Shown piece by piece: positions 8,526 through 15,045 of a stretch of 24,134 nucleotides of DNA. Numbering within the stretch: position 1 is the first letter of the stretch; the number at the start of each line of letters is the position of its first letter. Source of the DNA: an uncultured Collinsella sp. (GTDB lineage Bacteria; Actinomycetota; Coriobacteriia; Coriobacteriales; Coriobacteriaceae); NCBI GenBank assembly GCA_905211615.1, contig CAJMBB010000011.1, positions 1 to 24,134 on the forward strand. The letters run 5' to 3'. The notes beneath the pieces were generated by a model, which saw only the letters and a program-made list of their open reading frames with translations, searched no databases and was not told where the DNA came from. The position numbers and the translations under genes are program-made.

Positions 8526-8969
8526 TTAAGCCTCCAGCTCAATCTTCGTGGGGTTCTGGGCAGCATGCGGATGCTCGGCACCAGCGTAGACCTTAAGCTT
8601 GGTCATCTGGGCACGGCCGAGGGTGGTCTTGGGCAGCATACCGCGAACGGCGCGCTCGATGACCTTCTCCGGGTGCTTCTCCATAGCCTGGCGGAAGCTC
8701 TCAGCCTTGAGGCCGCCGTTGTAGCCGCTGTGGCGATAATAGGTCTTCGTGTCGGCCTTGTTACCGGTAAGCTGGACCTTATCGGCGTTGATGACGACAA
8801 CGAAGTCGCCGCAGTCGCTGTTGGGCGTGAACTGGGGCTTGTTCTTACCGCGCAGGATCATTGCGATCTGGGTGGCAAGACGGCCCAGGACAGCACCATC
8901 GGCGTCGACGAGAACCCAGTTGCGCTGGACCTCGCCCTGCTTGGCGTAGTGAGTCGATTTCGAAATCAC
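8526..8969 (-). CDS. rplM: 50S ribosomal protein L13
   Basis: A 147-residue L13 of typical length. It shows WVLVDADGAVLGRLATQIA, the LRGKNKP segment, YYRHSGYNGGLK, and the conserved AVRGMLPKTTLGR. The start is a GTG at 8969, chosen because GGAGGAG sits about 6 bases upstream and the product then begins MISKSTHYAK. It is first in the rplM-rpsI operon, the standard bacterial order. A near-consensus promoter lies 67 bases upstream. In E. coli L13 represses its own operon through the leader; whether that holds here cannot be seen. Confidence 0.98.
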   Translation of the reverse strand: MISKSTHYAKQGEVQRNWVLVDADGAVLGRLATQIAMILRGKNKPQFTPNSDCGDFVVVINADKVQLTGNKADTKTYYRHSGYNGGLKAESFRQAMEKHPEKVIERAVRGMLPKTTLGRAQMTKLKVYAGAEHPHAAQNPTKIELEA

Positions 8970-9035
8970 TTAGACTCCTCCATGTACAGTACGTGTTGTT
9001 ACAGAGATTCACGGGGCTCTGCAAGTAACCCGTCC

Positions 9036-9063
9036 ATATTACCCCGCTCGCCGTACGAGTCAA
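9036..9063 (-). promoter_or_regulatory. Primary sigma-factor promoter of rplM-rpsI
   Basis: On the minus strand TTGACT (9058-9063) is followed by a 16-base spacer and TAATAT (9036-9041). This gives an approximately 60-base leader before the L13 GTG start and fits a strongly expressed ribosomal operon. Confidence 0.85.
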
Positions 9064-9163
9064 CAGGTATTTTGGCTCCGACCAGAGTTTCTGCACATGT
9101 CATCCATGAGCCGTGATTTTCCCAGCTCTTTAGCTGTTGTCATTTTTTGAGGGTTCGCCGTCG

Positions 9164-10042
9164 TTAGCGCTCAACAAACTCTTGGATTTCCGCGAGCAGG
9201 CGCTTTGCCTCCTGACGGCCCTGGATATACAGGTCCAAAAGCTTTGCCGAATCGTGCTCGACATGGCCGACCTCGACCGGCTTTTGCGGAGCAACGACCA
9301 ACGCACGGCCCTCGCGCTCATACTTCCACAGGTGCATGCGCTGGATGTTGTAACGGTCGTGGCGCGTCTCGATAGCCTCGAGCAGATAGGGGTAGTCGGC
9401 ATAGCGGGCGCGCGCGGCAGGCATAAACTCGTAGGGCTTTTTCTCGTACGAGCGGTCCTGCGTGACGATGACGACCGCGCGATCGAAGCCCGCCTCCTCC
9501 AGCACATGCTCGATGGGGACCGAATCGGCTACGCCGCCGTCGACGTATTTGTGCCCGTCGATCTCGACCGGCGGCGTCACCAGCGGCAACGAGGTCGATG
9601 CGCGCACGGCATCGAGGTCAAGTACGGCGCTTTTGACCGGGAGGTACGTGGCGGTTCCAAAGAGCATGTCCGTCGCGACGGCGTACATCTCGATGGGGCT
9701 CGCGTCGAACGTCTCGTTGTCAAAGGGATCCAGGCGGTCCTGGACATCGTTGAAGATAAAGTCGTAGCCGACGATAGAGCCCGTGGACGCAAACGATGCG
9801 GCGCCCATGAAGCGGCTATCGTTGCAGAAAGCCAGGTTGATGCGGTTGGCACGGCCGATCTGGTGCGACTTGTAGTTCACGCCGTTGAGGGCGCCGGCCG
9901 ATACACCGTAGACAGCCGGAATCTCGACGCCAGCCTCCATGAGAACGTCGAGCACGCCCGCGGTAAACTGCCCGCGGAAGCTGCCGCCCTCCAAAACGAG
10001 CGCGACCTTGCCGGCGTTCTTTGCCTTATCTTCTGCAGTCAT
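9164..10042 (-). CDS. Patatin-like phospholipase family protein
   Basis: A 292-residue protein with the patatin/RssA fold. The oxyanion region is LVLEGGSFRGQFTAGVLDVL (15-34), with GGSFRG in place of GGGxRG. The nucleophile elbow is GVSAG with S48, and the second member of the dyad is D168 in VDGG. Such proteins are serine lipid acyl hydrolases; RssA-type bacterial members often act on membrane lipids, but the substrate here is unknown. No signal peptide is present. A perfect AGGAGG is 7 to 8 bases before the ATG at 10042. The gene sits alone between the ribosomal promoter region and a 62-bp repeat array. No clear terminator follows its stop. Confidence 0.92.
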   Translation of the reverse strand: MTAEDKAKNAGKVALVLEGGSFRGQFTAGVLDVLMEAGVEIPAVYGVSAGALNGVNYKSHQIGRANRINLAFCNDSRFMGAASFASTGSIVGYDFIFNDVQDRLDPFDNETFDASPIEMYAVATDMLFGTATYLPVKSAVLDLDAVRASTSLPLVTPPVEIDGHKYVDGGVADSVPIEHVLEEAGFDRAVVIVTQDRSYEKKPYEFMPAARARYADYPYLLEAIETRHDRYNIQRMHLWKYEREGRALVVAPQKPVEVGHVEHDSAKLLDLYIQGRQEAKRLLAEIQEFVER

Positions 10043-10135
10043 GTTGACCTCCTGCGATTACGTTTTGGCTTTCTTCTACCCAGTTTTGGGATGGCGAGCG
10101 CATGGGTTTTGGAGTTGAGAAGGACGGGGCGGTCG

Positions 10136-10354
10136 GCGGGAAAGCACGTCCCGCTCTCAGAGGCAAATTCCGGGTCGCATTTTCCGCTGAGCCCGCCATC
10201 CGGAAAATGAATCCCATTTCGAGCTTAGATTCCGGGATGCGGTTTCCGCTTGAGGCATCATCCGGAAACTACGTCCCAGTCTGAGCGCGGATTCCGGGAC
10301 GTGCTTTCCGCCTGGGCTGCCATCGGGAAAGCGTGTCCCGGTCTGCGTTGCCAA
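10136..10354. repeat. Tandem array of about 3.5 imperfect 62-bp units
   Basis: Two alternating half-elements recur. Type A, like TCCGGAAACTACGTCCCA, starts near 10136, 10199, 10261 and 10323; type B, like TTCCGGGATGCGGTTTCCGC, starts at 10168, 10230 and 10292. The period is 62 bases (63 for the first step). A and B are roughly reverse complements of each other, so each unit can fold into a hairpin and neighbouring units can pair in register. A degenerate related segment lies at 10080-10135. The array is upstream of the patatin gene and beyond the tmRNA terminator. It is not a CRISPR: there are no unique spacers and the repeats diverge. Confidence 0.85.
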
Positions 10355-10384
10355 GGCGTTTTCTTTACGCCCGCGCCCTGCATA

Positions 10385-10401
10385 GAGTTCGATTCTCCGC
10401 G
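10385..10401 (+). repeat. Inverted 17-bp copy of the tmRNA T-arm
   Basis: GAGTTCGATTCTCCGCG at this place equals the minus-strand tmRNA T-arm at 10468-10484, but in opposite orientation. The two copies flank the tmRNA terminator and form an inverted repeat with a 66-bp spacer. It may be debris from recombination at the tmRNA 3' end, a favoured integration site, but the inverted orientation is not that of a normal att duplication. Confidence 0.65.
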
Positions 10402-10412
10402 GTACGGACTAG

Positions 10413-10450
10413 AAATAAAAAGGCAGGTAGATACGAATATCTACCTGCCT
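10413..10450 (-). terminator. Rho-independent terminator of ssrA
   Basis: A perfect 13-bp stem (AGGCAGGTAGATA with TATCTACCTGCCT) and a 4-base loop occupy 10421-10450 and are followed on the minus strand by TTTTTATTT. It starts 9 bases beyond the mature tmRNA 3' end. Confidence 0.93.
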
Positions 10451-10458
10451 GTTACTTA

Positions 10459-10822
10459 TGGTGGAGGCGCGGAGAATCGAACTCCGGTCCACGAAAGCCC
10501 CCTGATTGGCATCTCCAAGCTCAGTCGCTGGTTTAGTCTCGGACGCTTTGCGCGCAGCGACACGCTCGCGGCATCCCAACCGGTTCGGTCTTAGCCTGCG
10601 CCATACCGATTACGTGCGCAGGAGCATTCCCCTAACATGACGTCGCGCCGGTGTCGGGGAAATCACCGGGTTGACGCGCCGCTATAAACTAAGCAGCGAG
10701 AGCCATAGGCTCAAAAGAAGAGTTGTTGTCAATTCAATTTGACGGTACCCCTGTTTAGCGAGGCGAGGAGACCTCGGCTTGCTTCCTCTCTCAGAGCTAT
10801 CGTGTCGAAACCAGTCGCCCCC
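10459..10822 (-). ncRNA. ssrA: tmRNA (transfer-messenger RNA)
   Basis: A 364-nucleotide one-piece tmRNA. The 5' end GGGGGCGACTGGTTTCGACA carries the G3-U70-like acceptor start, and its first seven bases pair with CGCCTCC just before the encoded ACCA at the 3' end. The T-arm GGAGTTCGATTCTCC is intact. The tag frame ends with codons for DNNSSFEPMALAA and a TAG stop at 10689-10691; the ALAA ending is the degradation signal recognised by ClpXP-type proteases. The exact resume codon is uncertain; GAC at 10728-10730 or a codon just upstream is possible. With SmpB it rescues stalled ribosomes. The promoter is not obvious; a TAAGAT box near 10920 is one candidate. Confidence 0.96.
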
Positions 10823-10997
10823 GAATGTCGGGAAAGTCTGGATGGCATTGGGCACGAGCACCCAACACCCGTCGACTTTTCAAAGAACATGCAGGGCGAG
10901 CCCCGCTTGTGGAGTGTTATCTTACCACGTTCTGAAAGCGGACAGCTGTTCTATGCACGAGCTGTGAAGACCCCAATGTGCTCCGCACTTCACACTT

Positions 10998-11025
10998 TTG
11001 TTACCGATCGCGTCACGTATATTTT
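10998..11025 (+). promoter_or_regulatory. Candidate promoter of the small hypothetical gene
   Basis: TTGTTA at 10998-11003 and an A/T-rich TATATTTT at 11018-11025 give spacings of 14 to 16 bases, depending on the hexamer chosen. The distance to the ATG at 11060 and the AAAGGA ribosome binding site is suitable. Confidence 0.45.
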
Positions 11026-11059
11026 CGCCAAGCAAAATTGACCCGTCGAAAGGACCGTT

Positions 11060-11494
11060 ATGGATACCAAGCAGCAACTCGTCAATGCCCTCGCAGGCCT
11101 GGGCTCAACCATTACCGAAGCCATGGATGTCATCGAAGGCTTTGTACCGTGCGGACATCCCGCCCTCACGGTATCGAACGCACTCGTCGCGCTGGACGCT
11201 GACGATGACGCAGCTCTCGCCCAGCAGCTTGAGACCGTCGAGGGCTTTATCGACCACGTGAGCGAAAACCGCGGCGTGACCGCCTACCACGACATCGAGG
11301 TCGAGCTCGCGGGTCCCAAAGCCGATCTGCTCGCAGCAATCCGTGAGGTAGGCGCCCTTATGCAGACCGCAGGCGTCAAGAACACCCAGGTCAACGAGTG
11401 GGTCTACCGCAGTCTAGCAGCACTCGACAGCTCCGACGAAAAGGCAGCCGAGCAGCTCGCCGAAAGTCCCGCCATTAAGGCCGAGCTTTTGTAA
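11060..11494 (+). CDS. Small acidic helical hypothetical protein
   Basis: A 144-residue protein that I do not recognise. It is acidic, rich in Ala, Glu, Asp and Leu, and predicted to be mostly helical. Two similar halves may be present: LVALDADDDAALAQQLE near residue 42 and SLAALDSSDEKAAEQLAE near 118 both follow a short helix, which hints at an internal duplication of a helical repeat. There is no signal peptide or membrane segment, and one cysteine (C31). AAAGGA lies 6 to 7 bases before the ATG. Codon use matches the core genes, so it is likely a genuine resident gene. It is divergent from tmRNA and convergent with the PIN toxin. Confidence 0.75.
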   Translation: MDTKQQLVNALAGLGSTITEAMDVIEGFVPCGHPALTVSNALVALDADDDAALAQQLETVEGFIDHVSENRGVTAYHDIEVELAGPKADLLAAIREVGALMQTAGVKNTQVNEWVYRSLAALDSSDEKAAEQLAESPAIKAELL

Positions 11495-11501
11495 ATAGCA
11501 G

Positions 11502-11540
11502 ACGCGGGTCCCTTGGCGCATCGTCGTCCAAGAGGCCCGC
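11502..11540. terminator. Hairpin between the converging hypothetical and toxin genes
   Basis: GCGGGTCCCTTGG pairs with CCAAGAGGCCCGC (one mismatch, one G-U pair) around an 11-base loop. No T tract follows on either strand, so the terminator role is only suggested by its position between two convergent stop codons. Confidence 0.45.
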
Positions 11541-11552
11541 AAACAGTTCGCG

Positions 11553-12068
11553 TCAACCGATAGCCACGCCACCACGTTCGGCCAAAGCAAGAATCGGCAT
11601 CATTTGACGAGGTGTCTTTGCTGCAAGATCGGCATGTTCGAGCAGCTTACGATCGTTGGTCACCAAGTAATCGACCTGCGCGCGCTTGCACGCGGCGAGT
11701 ACCAAGTTGTCCTCGTAATCACGATGGAGCGTCAGATATTTGTCGGCCAGCCAAAGGTCCGACGCATCTGCACCCACGGCCGTGGCGTTTTCGGTCATGT
11801 TCCGAACAAACGCCAGCGCCGCATCGCCAATCGCGCGGGCAGAAGCCTCGTCGAGCGCTCCCCCGCTGGCAAGAACGCTACGCTTCAGTTCGTGTTGGAC
11901 AACGTACAGCACGTCCTTGGCGATATGCACCGGAAAGAACAGCAATGCCCCCGCCTCCGTCGCCTGCCCAATAAACGCACGCGCGGCAAGCGACTCGGCA
12001 TGGTCGACGCAAAACGAATCAACCCATACGTTGGCATCCACCATGATCTTGAGAGGCGCCCCACTCAC
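11553..12068 (-). CDS. PIN-domain toxin (VapC-like ribonuclease)
   Basis: A 171-residue PIN-domain protein. It opens with IMVDANVWVDSF carrying the first acidic residue (D11), and the C-terminal half has DYEDNLVLAACKRAQVDYLVTNDRKLL with D118, D120 and D139, the usual metal-binding set. PIN toxins cleave RNA in a magnesium-dependent way. The GTG at 12068 is chosen because its GTGA overlaps the antitoxin stop, and GGGGA lies 7 bases upstream; an ATG at 12044 directly before VDANVW is the alternative. The protein is longer than typical VapC (about 130 residues), with an extended central helical part. It forms an operon with the upstream antitoxin-like gene. Confidence 0.88.
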   Translation of the reverse strand: MSGAPLKIMVDANVWVDSFCVDHAESLAARAFIGQATEAGALLFFPVHIAKDVLYVVQHELKRSVLASGGALDEASARAIGDAALAFVRNMTENATAVGADASDLWLADKYLTLHRDYEDNLVLAACKRAQVDYLVTNDRKLLEHADLAAKTPRQMMPILALAERGGVAIG

Positions 12069-12400
12069 TGGATCATCCCCTTTTGGCGATAGCGCTCGTC
12101 CATGGCTTCGGAATAGATTGTGTCCCAATCGCGATCGTCGGATACGGGCGACGTAGCGATGCCCAAATCTGCATAGAGCCGGTCTGCCGCTGCCCACGAC
12201 GCGGCGAACGGAGTATCGGGCGCGACGGTCTGTTGCCGGCCATCAACGGCAGACAGTACTCCCTCACACTGCCCGCCACCCTGCGCGACCTTGGCCACCA
12301 CCTTTTTGATGAGCTCGGGCAGTGACCCGCCCGAAAGCCGCAGTGCCTCCTCGGCACGGTTCTTGACCTGGCGATCCACGCGAACGTTCACCTGCGCCAT
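12065..12400 (-). CDS. RelB/DinJ-like antitoxin
   Basis: A 111-residue protein whose N-terminus, MAQVNVRVDRQVKNRAEEAL followed by a loop and LPELIKKVVAKVAQ, resembles the ribbon-helix-helix of RelB/DinJ antitoxins. The C-terminal part is acidic and probably the flexible toxin-wrapping region, ending in YSEAMDERYRQKGMIQ. The ATG at 12400 matches the family start; a GTG at 12418 has GGGAG about 10 bases upstream and could be the true start. It precedes and overlaps the PIN toxin by 4 bases. Its promoter carries three GCTAGC sites, consistent with autorepression by the antitoxin or the complex. Confidence 0.85.
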   Translation of the reverse strand: MAQVNVRVDRQVKNRAEEALRLSGGSLPELIKKVVAKVAQGGGQCEGVLSAVDGRQQTVAPDTPFAASWAAADRLYADLGIATSPVSDDRDWDTIYSEAMDERYRQKGMIQ

Positions 12401-12440
12401 GCCGCTAACAGCACCCACGTTGATCCCACTCCCTTCAAAT

Positions 12441-12487
12441 GCTAGCACCGCTAGCAACACTATATAGAGAAGCTAGCAAATGGTCAA
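12441..12487 (-). promoter_or_regulatory. Toxin-antitoxin promoter with three GCTAGC operator sites
   Basis: On the minus strand TTGACC (12482-12487), a 17-base spacer and TATAGT (12459-12464) make a good promoter. Palindromic GCTAGC hexamers lie at 12472-12477 (in the spacer), 12450-12455 and 12441-12446 (just past the -10 box). Centres are 22 and 9 bases apart. The arrangement would let a bound ribbon-helix-helix protein block RNA polymerase. Confidence 0.82.
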
Positions 12488-12491
12488 ATGC

Positions 12492-12537
12492 AAAAGGCCT
12501 GCGTCCGGACGACACCGATGCCGTCTGGGCGCAGGCC
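12492..12537 (-). terminator. Rho-independent terminator after the P-type ATPase
   Basis: A 16-position stem based on GGCCTGCG/CGCAGGCC with two mismatches and a 10-base loop is followed on the minus strand by TTTTG. It separates the ATPase gene from the toxin-antitoxin promoter, which begins a few bases away. Confidence 0.8.
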
Positions 12538-12561
12538 AGATAACGTGGGCGAACACGTCCG

Positions 12562-14637
12562 CTAGCGCAGGTAAGCCTTTGCGTTGCCCAGGCTGTAGGC
12601 GATCGTTGAGCCGTTGTGCAGCAGCGACGACGCCTGCGGAGTAATCATGCCGGTAATACCCAATGCCAACAGCGCCGAGTTGGTGAGCATCACCTTGGAA
12701 TACGAACTCGTCAGACGGTCGATAAGACCCTGACTCATGCGGCGCAGGCGCACGATCGCGGCGAGATCCGTATCGGTCAGGATGATGTCGGCGACCTCCT
12801 TGGCGATGTCGCTTCCGCCACCCATCGCCAGGCCCACGTCAGCCAAACCGAGTGCCGGCGAATCGTTAACGCCGTCGCCCACCATGGCAACGTGGCGCCC
12901 CTCGCCCTTAATGCGCTCAACATACGCGTACTTGTCCTCGGGCAGCAGCTCGGCCTTAAACTCGTCGACACCTGCCTCGCGAGCAATGCGCTCGGCTGTG
13001 CGCTCCGAGTCGCCCGTGAGCATGACCACGTGCTTAACGCCCAACGCGTGCAGGTCGGCGATGGCCTCGCGGACCCCGGGCTTAAGCGGGTCCTCGATAC
13101 CGAGCACGCCCACAACGGTGCCGTCGACCGCCAGATACAGCGGCGACAGGCCCTGCATCTGGGACTCGATTTGCTCCTTAATGTCGGACTCGAGCTGCGC
13201 ACCCTCATCCTCGAATACAAAGTGCGCCGAACCGATGATGGCGCGACGCCCTTCGATGGACGAAGCGATGCCGTGCGCCACGATGTACTCGACGGCAGCA
13301 TGGCGCTCGCGGTGCTCGAGCCCACGCTCGTGGGCGGCGTTGACCACGGCGCGTGCCACCGGATGCGGAAAATGCTCCTCCAAGCAAGCGGAAAGGCGCA
13401 GGACCTCGTCCTCGCTCCAGCCATCGGTGGTGAGCACGCAGGCAAGACGCGGCTGCGCCTCGGTCAGCGTGCCGGTCTTGTCAAAGACAATGGTATCGGC
13501 CTTGGCAAACGACTCAAAGTACTTCGCGCCCTTAACCATGACGCCCATCTTGGCAGCATCGCTCATAGCGGTCATGACGGCGACGGAACCCGTGAGCTTG
13601 AGTGCGCACGAGTAGTCGACCATCAGTGCCGCTGAGGTCTTGATGAGGCTGCGGGTGGTAAGCGCAACCAGGCCCGCGAGCAGGAAGTTCCACGGGACGA
13701 TCTTGTTGGCAAGGTCCTCCATATGCGACTGGCCCTCGGACTTGAGCGAGTCGGCCGTCTGCACGAGCGAGACGATCGAGCGGAGCTTGGTCTGAGCCGT
13801 GTTGGCGCGCACGCGCACCAAGATGCTGCCGTCTTCCACGACGGTTCCGGCAAACACATCGTCACCTGCGCTGCGCTCGACGGCAAGCGGCTCGCCGGTC
13901 AGGGTCGCCTGGTTGACCATGGCGCTTCCCTGCTCGACAACACCGTCGATGCAAATGGACATGCCGGTGCGCACGGCGACCAGATCGCCGGGCTCGAGCT
14001 CGGTCGCGGCAACGCTTACCTCGGTGTCGCCGACGACCTTTTGCGCCTTGTCAGGCACGTCGAGCAGCGAGTTGATGAGCTCGTTTTCGCTCATGGCGCG
14101 GGTGTAGTCCTCGAGCAGCTCGCCCACGTTGAGCAGGAACATCGTCTGGCCCGCGGTGTCGACATCACGCTTGACGAACGAAATGCCGATGGCCGAAGCG
14201 TCGAGCACGGGAACGGTCAGGCGCGGCTGCGCCAGCTCATGAAGGGCAGCGCGCAAAAATGCCATGTAACCGGCCACGACAAACACCGCACGCAGAGGCG
14301 TAGGCAGGAACCAGCGGCGCGCGTAGTGGGCACCGATAAGTGTGGCAAGATCCATGACGAGCTTGTGCTTGCGTGGCTCAAGCTGCATCACGTAACCCGT
14401 CTTTGCGTCGGCAATGGCCTGGGCATCGAGTGCGCCCAGGGCGTCGAGCACGCTCGCACGGCGCGACTCGTCGTACTCCAGCGCCATCTGGCCAATGCGG
14501 CCATACACGCGCACCTTGTGCACGCCATCGATGTCGCCGCCAAGCTTAAGAAGTGCATCGAGATCGCTCTCTGGCACAGGACCCGCCAATTGAAGACGGG
14601 TCCTGCCGGGGATCTCGCTAATAATCGAGAATCTCAT
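12562..14637 (-). CDS. Heavy-metal translocating P-type ATPase (P1B-like) with non-canonical membrane motif
   Basis: A 691-residue ATPase with TGEP (247-250, actuator domain), DKTGT with the phosphorylated D386, the P1B-type HP dipeptide in EHFPHPVARA (H425), and a GDGVNDSPAL hinge, so it belongs to the metal-transporting group. The membrane motif usually reading CPC or SPC is here DYSCALKL (341-348), lacking the proline. The N-terminus (about 1-60) resembles a degenerate HMA fold without CxxC. The metal specificity cannot be assigned; related ATPases without CPC are reported for iron, manganese or zinc export. A small membrane-anchored gene lies 18 bases upstream, forming an operon. The ATG at 14637 has only a weak AGG upstream, suggesting coupling to the upstream gene. 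Confidence 0.88.
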   Translation of the reverse strand: MRFSIISEIPGRTRLQLAGPVPESDLDALLKLGGDIDGVHKVRVYGRIGQMALEYDESRRASVLDALGALDAQAIADAKTGYVMQLEPRKHKLVMDLATLIGAHYARRWFLPTPLRAVFVVAGYMAFLRAALHELAQPRLTVPVLDASAIGISFVKRDVDTAGQTMFLLNVGELLEDYTRAMSENELINSLLDVPDKAQKVVGDTEVSVAATELEPGDLVAVRTGMSICIDGVVEQGSAMVNQATLTGEPLAVERSAGDDVFAGTVVEDGSILVRVRANTAQTKLRSIVSLVQTADSLKSEGQSHMEDLANKIVPWNFLLAGLVALTTRSLIKTSAALMVDYSCALKLTGSVAVMTAMSDAAKMGVMVKGAKYFESFAKADTIVFDKTGTLTEAQPRLACVLTTDGWSEDEVLRLSACLEEHFPHPVARAVVNAAHERGLEHRERHAAVEYIVAHGIASSIEGRRAIIGSAHFVFEDEGAQLESDIKEQIESQMQGLSPLYLAVDGTVVGVLGIEDPLKPGVREAIADLHALGVKHVVMLTGDSERTAERIAREAGVDEFKAELLPEDKYAYVERIKGEGRHVAMVGDGVNDSPALGLADVGLAMGGGSDIAKEVADIILTDTDLAAIVRLRRMSQGLIDRLTSSYSKVMLTNSALLALGITGMITPQASSLLHNGSTIAYSLGNAKAYLR

Positions 14638-14655
14638 AGTTTGTGCCTGAGAGCG

Positions 14656-14901
14656 TTACTCGGCTGCCTCGTCAGCAGCGGCCTCGCTCTGGGTGATGTA
14701 AGCAGCCTCGGCAACCATGTCGTCGACATTAGCCTTGGCCTGCTCGACCATGTCCTGGTAGCAGTTCTTGACGCGCATACCGCACGCGATGCCCTGCACG
14801 CAGGCGTTCTTTACCGGAGCGCTGGTGAGCAGCTTGATGCCGGCCGTACCAAGCAGAAAACCGCCACCGACAAGCAGGGTGTTAAAAGTCGACTTCTTCA
14901 T
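14656..14901 (-). CDS. Small membrane-anchored protein (DUF6110-like) partner of the metal ATPase
   Basis: An 81-residue protein starting MKKSTFNTLLVGGGFLLGTAGIKLL in two pieces: a short basic start, then a single glycine-rich hydrophobic segment (about 8-26). Next comes KNACVQGIACGMRVKNCYQDMVEQAKANVDDMVAEAAYI, with three cysteines (near residues 33, 38 and 46), and an acidic tail. From memory it resembles the DUF6110 family found beside heavy-metal ATPases; this is not verified. The cysteines could bind metal for handing to the pump, which is inference. The ATG at 14901 is preceded by AGGGAG; a longer frame exists but lacks a good site. Confidence 0.75.
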   Translation of the reverse strand: MKKSTFNTLLVGGGFLLGTAGIKLLTSAPVKNACVQGIACGMRVKNCYQDMVEQAKANVDDMVAEAAYITQSEAAADEAAE

Positions 14902-14904
14902 GTT

Positions 14905-15027
14905 GCTTCTCCCTTTTGCCGCACAAGCGCGGCATGGTGCCTTAGCACCCGAGTTCATTAGTTTGCTCGAGCACGCTTTGAGACTAGTTTAGTCGAACTA
15001 TTATGGTCAACCAAAGTTAACCTTTGG
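14905..15027 (-). promoter_or_regulatory. Promoter and structured leader of the metal ATPase operon
   Basis: Two adjacent hairpins (GGTGC/GCACC at 14936-14949 and GCCGC/GCGGC at about 14919-14934) lie directly before the ribosome binding site. Further upstream are the dyad TAGT-CGA-ACTA at 14990-15000 and the inverted repeat CCAAAG-TTAAC-CTTTGG at 15011-15027. A TTGACC hexamer and a CATAAT box near 15002-15010 could belong to the promoter, but their arrangement is not standard. A metal-responsive repressor site is plausible; no regulator gene is adjacent. Confidence 0.5.
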
Positions 15028-15045
15028 AAATCTTGGTCCCCTTTC

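Noticed and set aside
10136..10354. CRISPR-like appearance of the repeat array
   Set aside because: Units diverge from each other, spacers are not unique, and no cas genes are near.
13723..14961. A 412-residue open frame on the plus strand opposite the metal ATPase
   Set aside because: Antisense shadow of the ATPase and its small partner, with no family resemblance.
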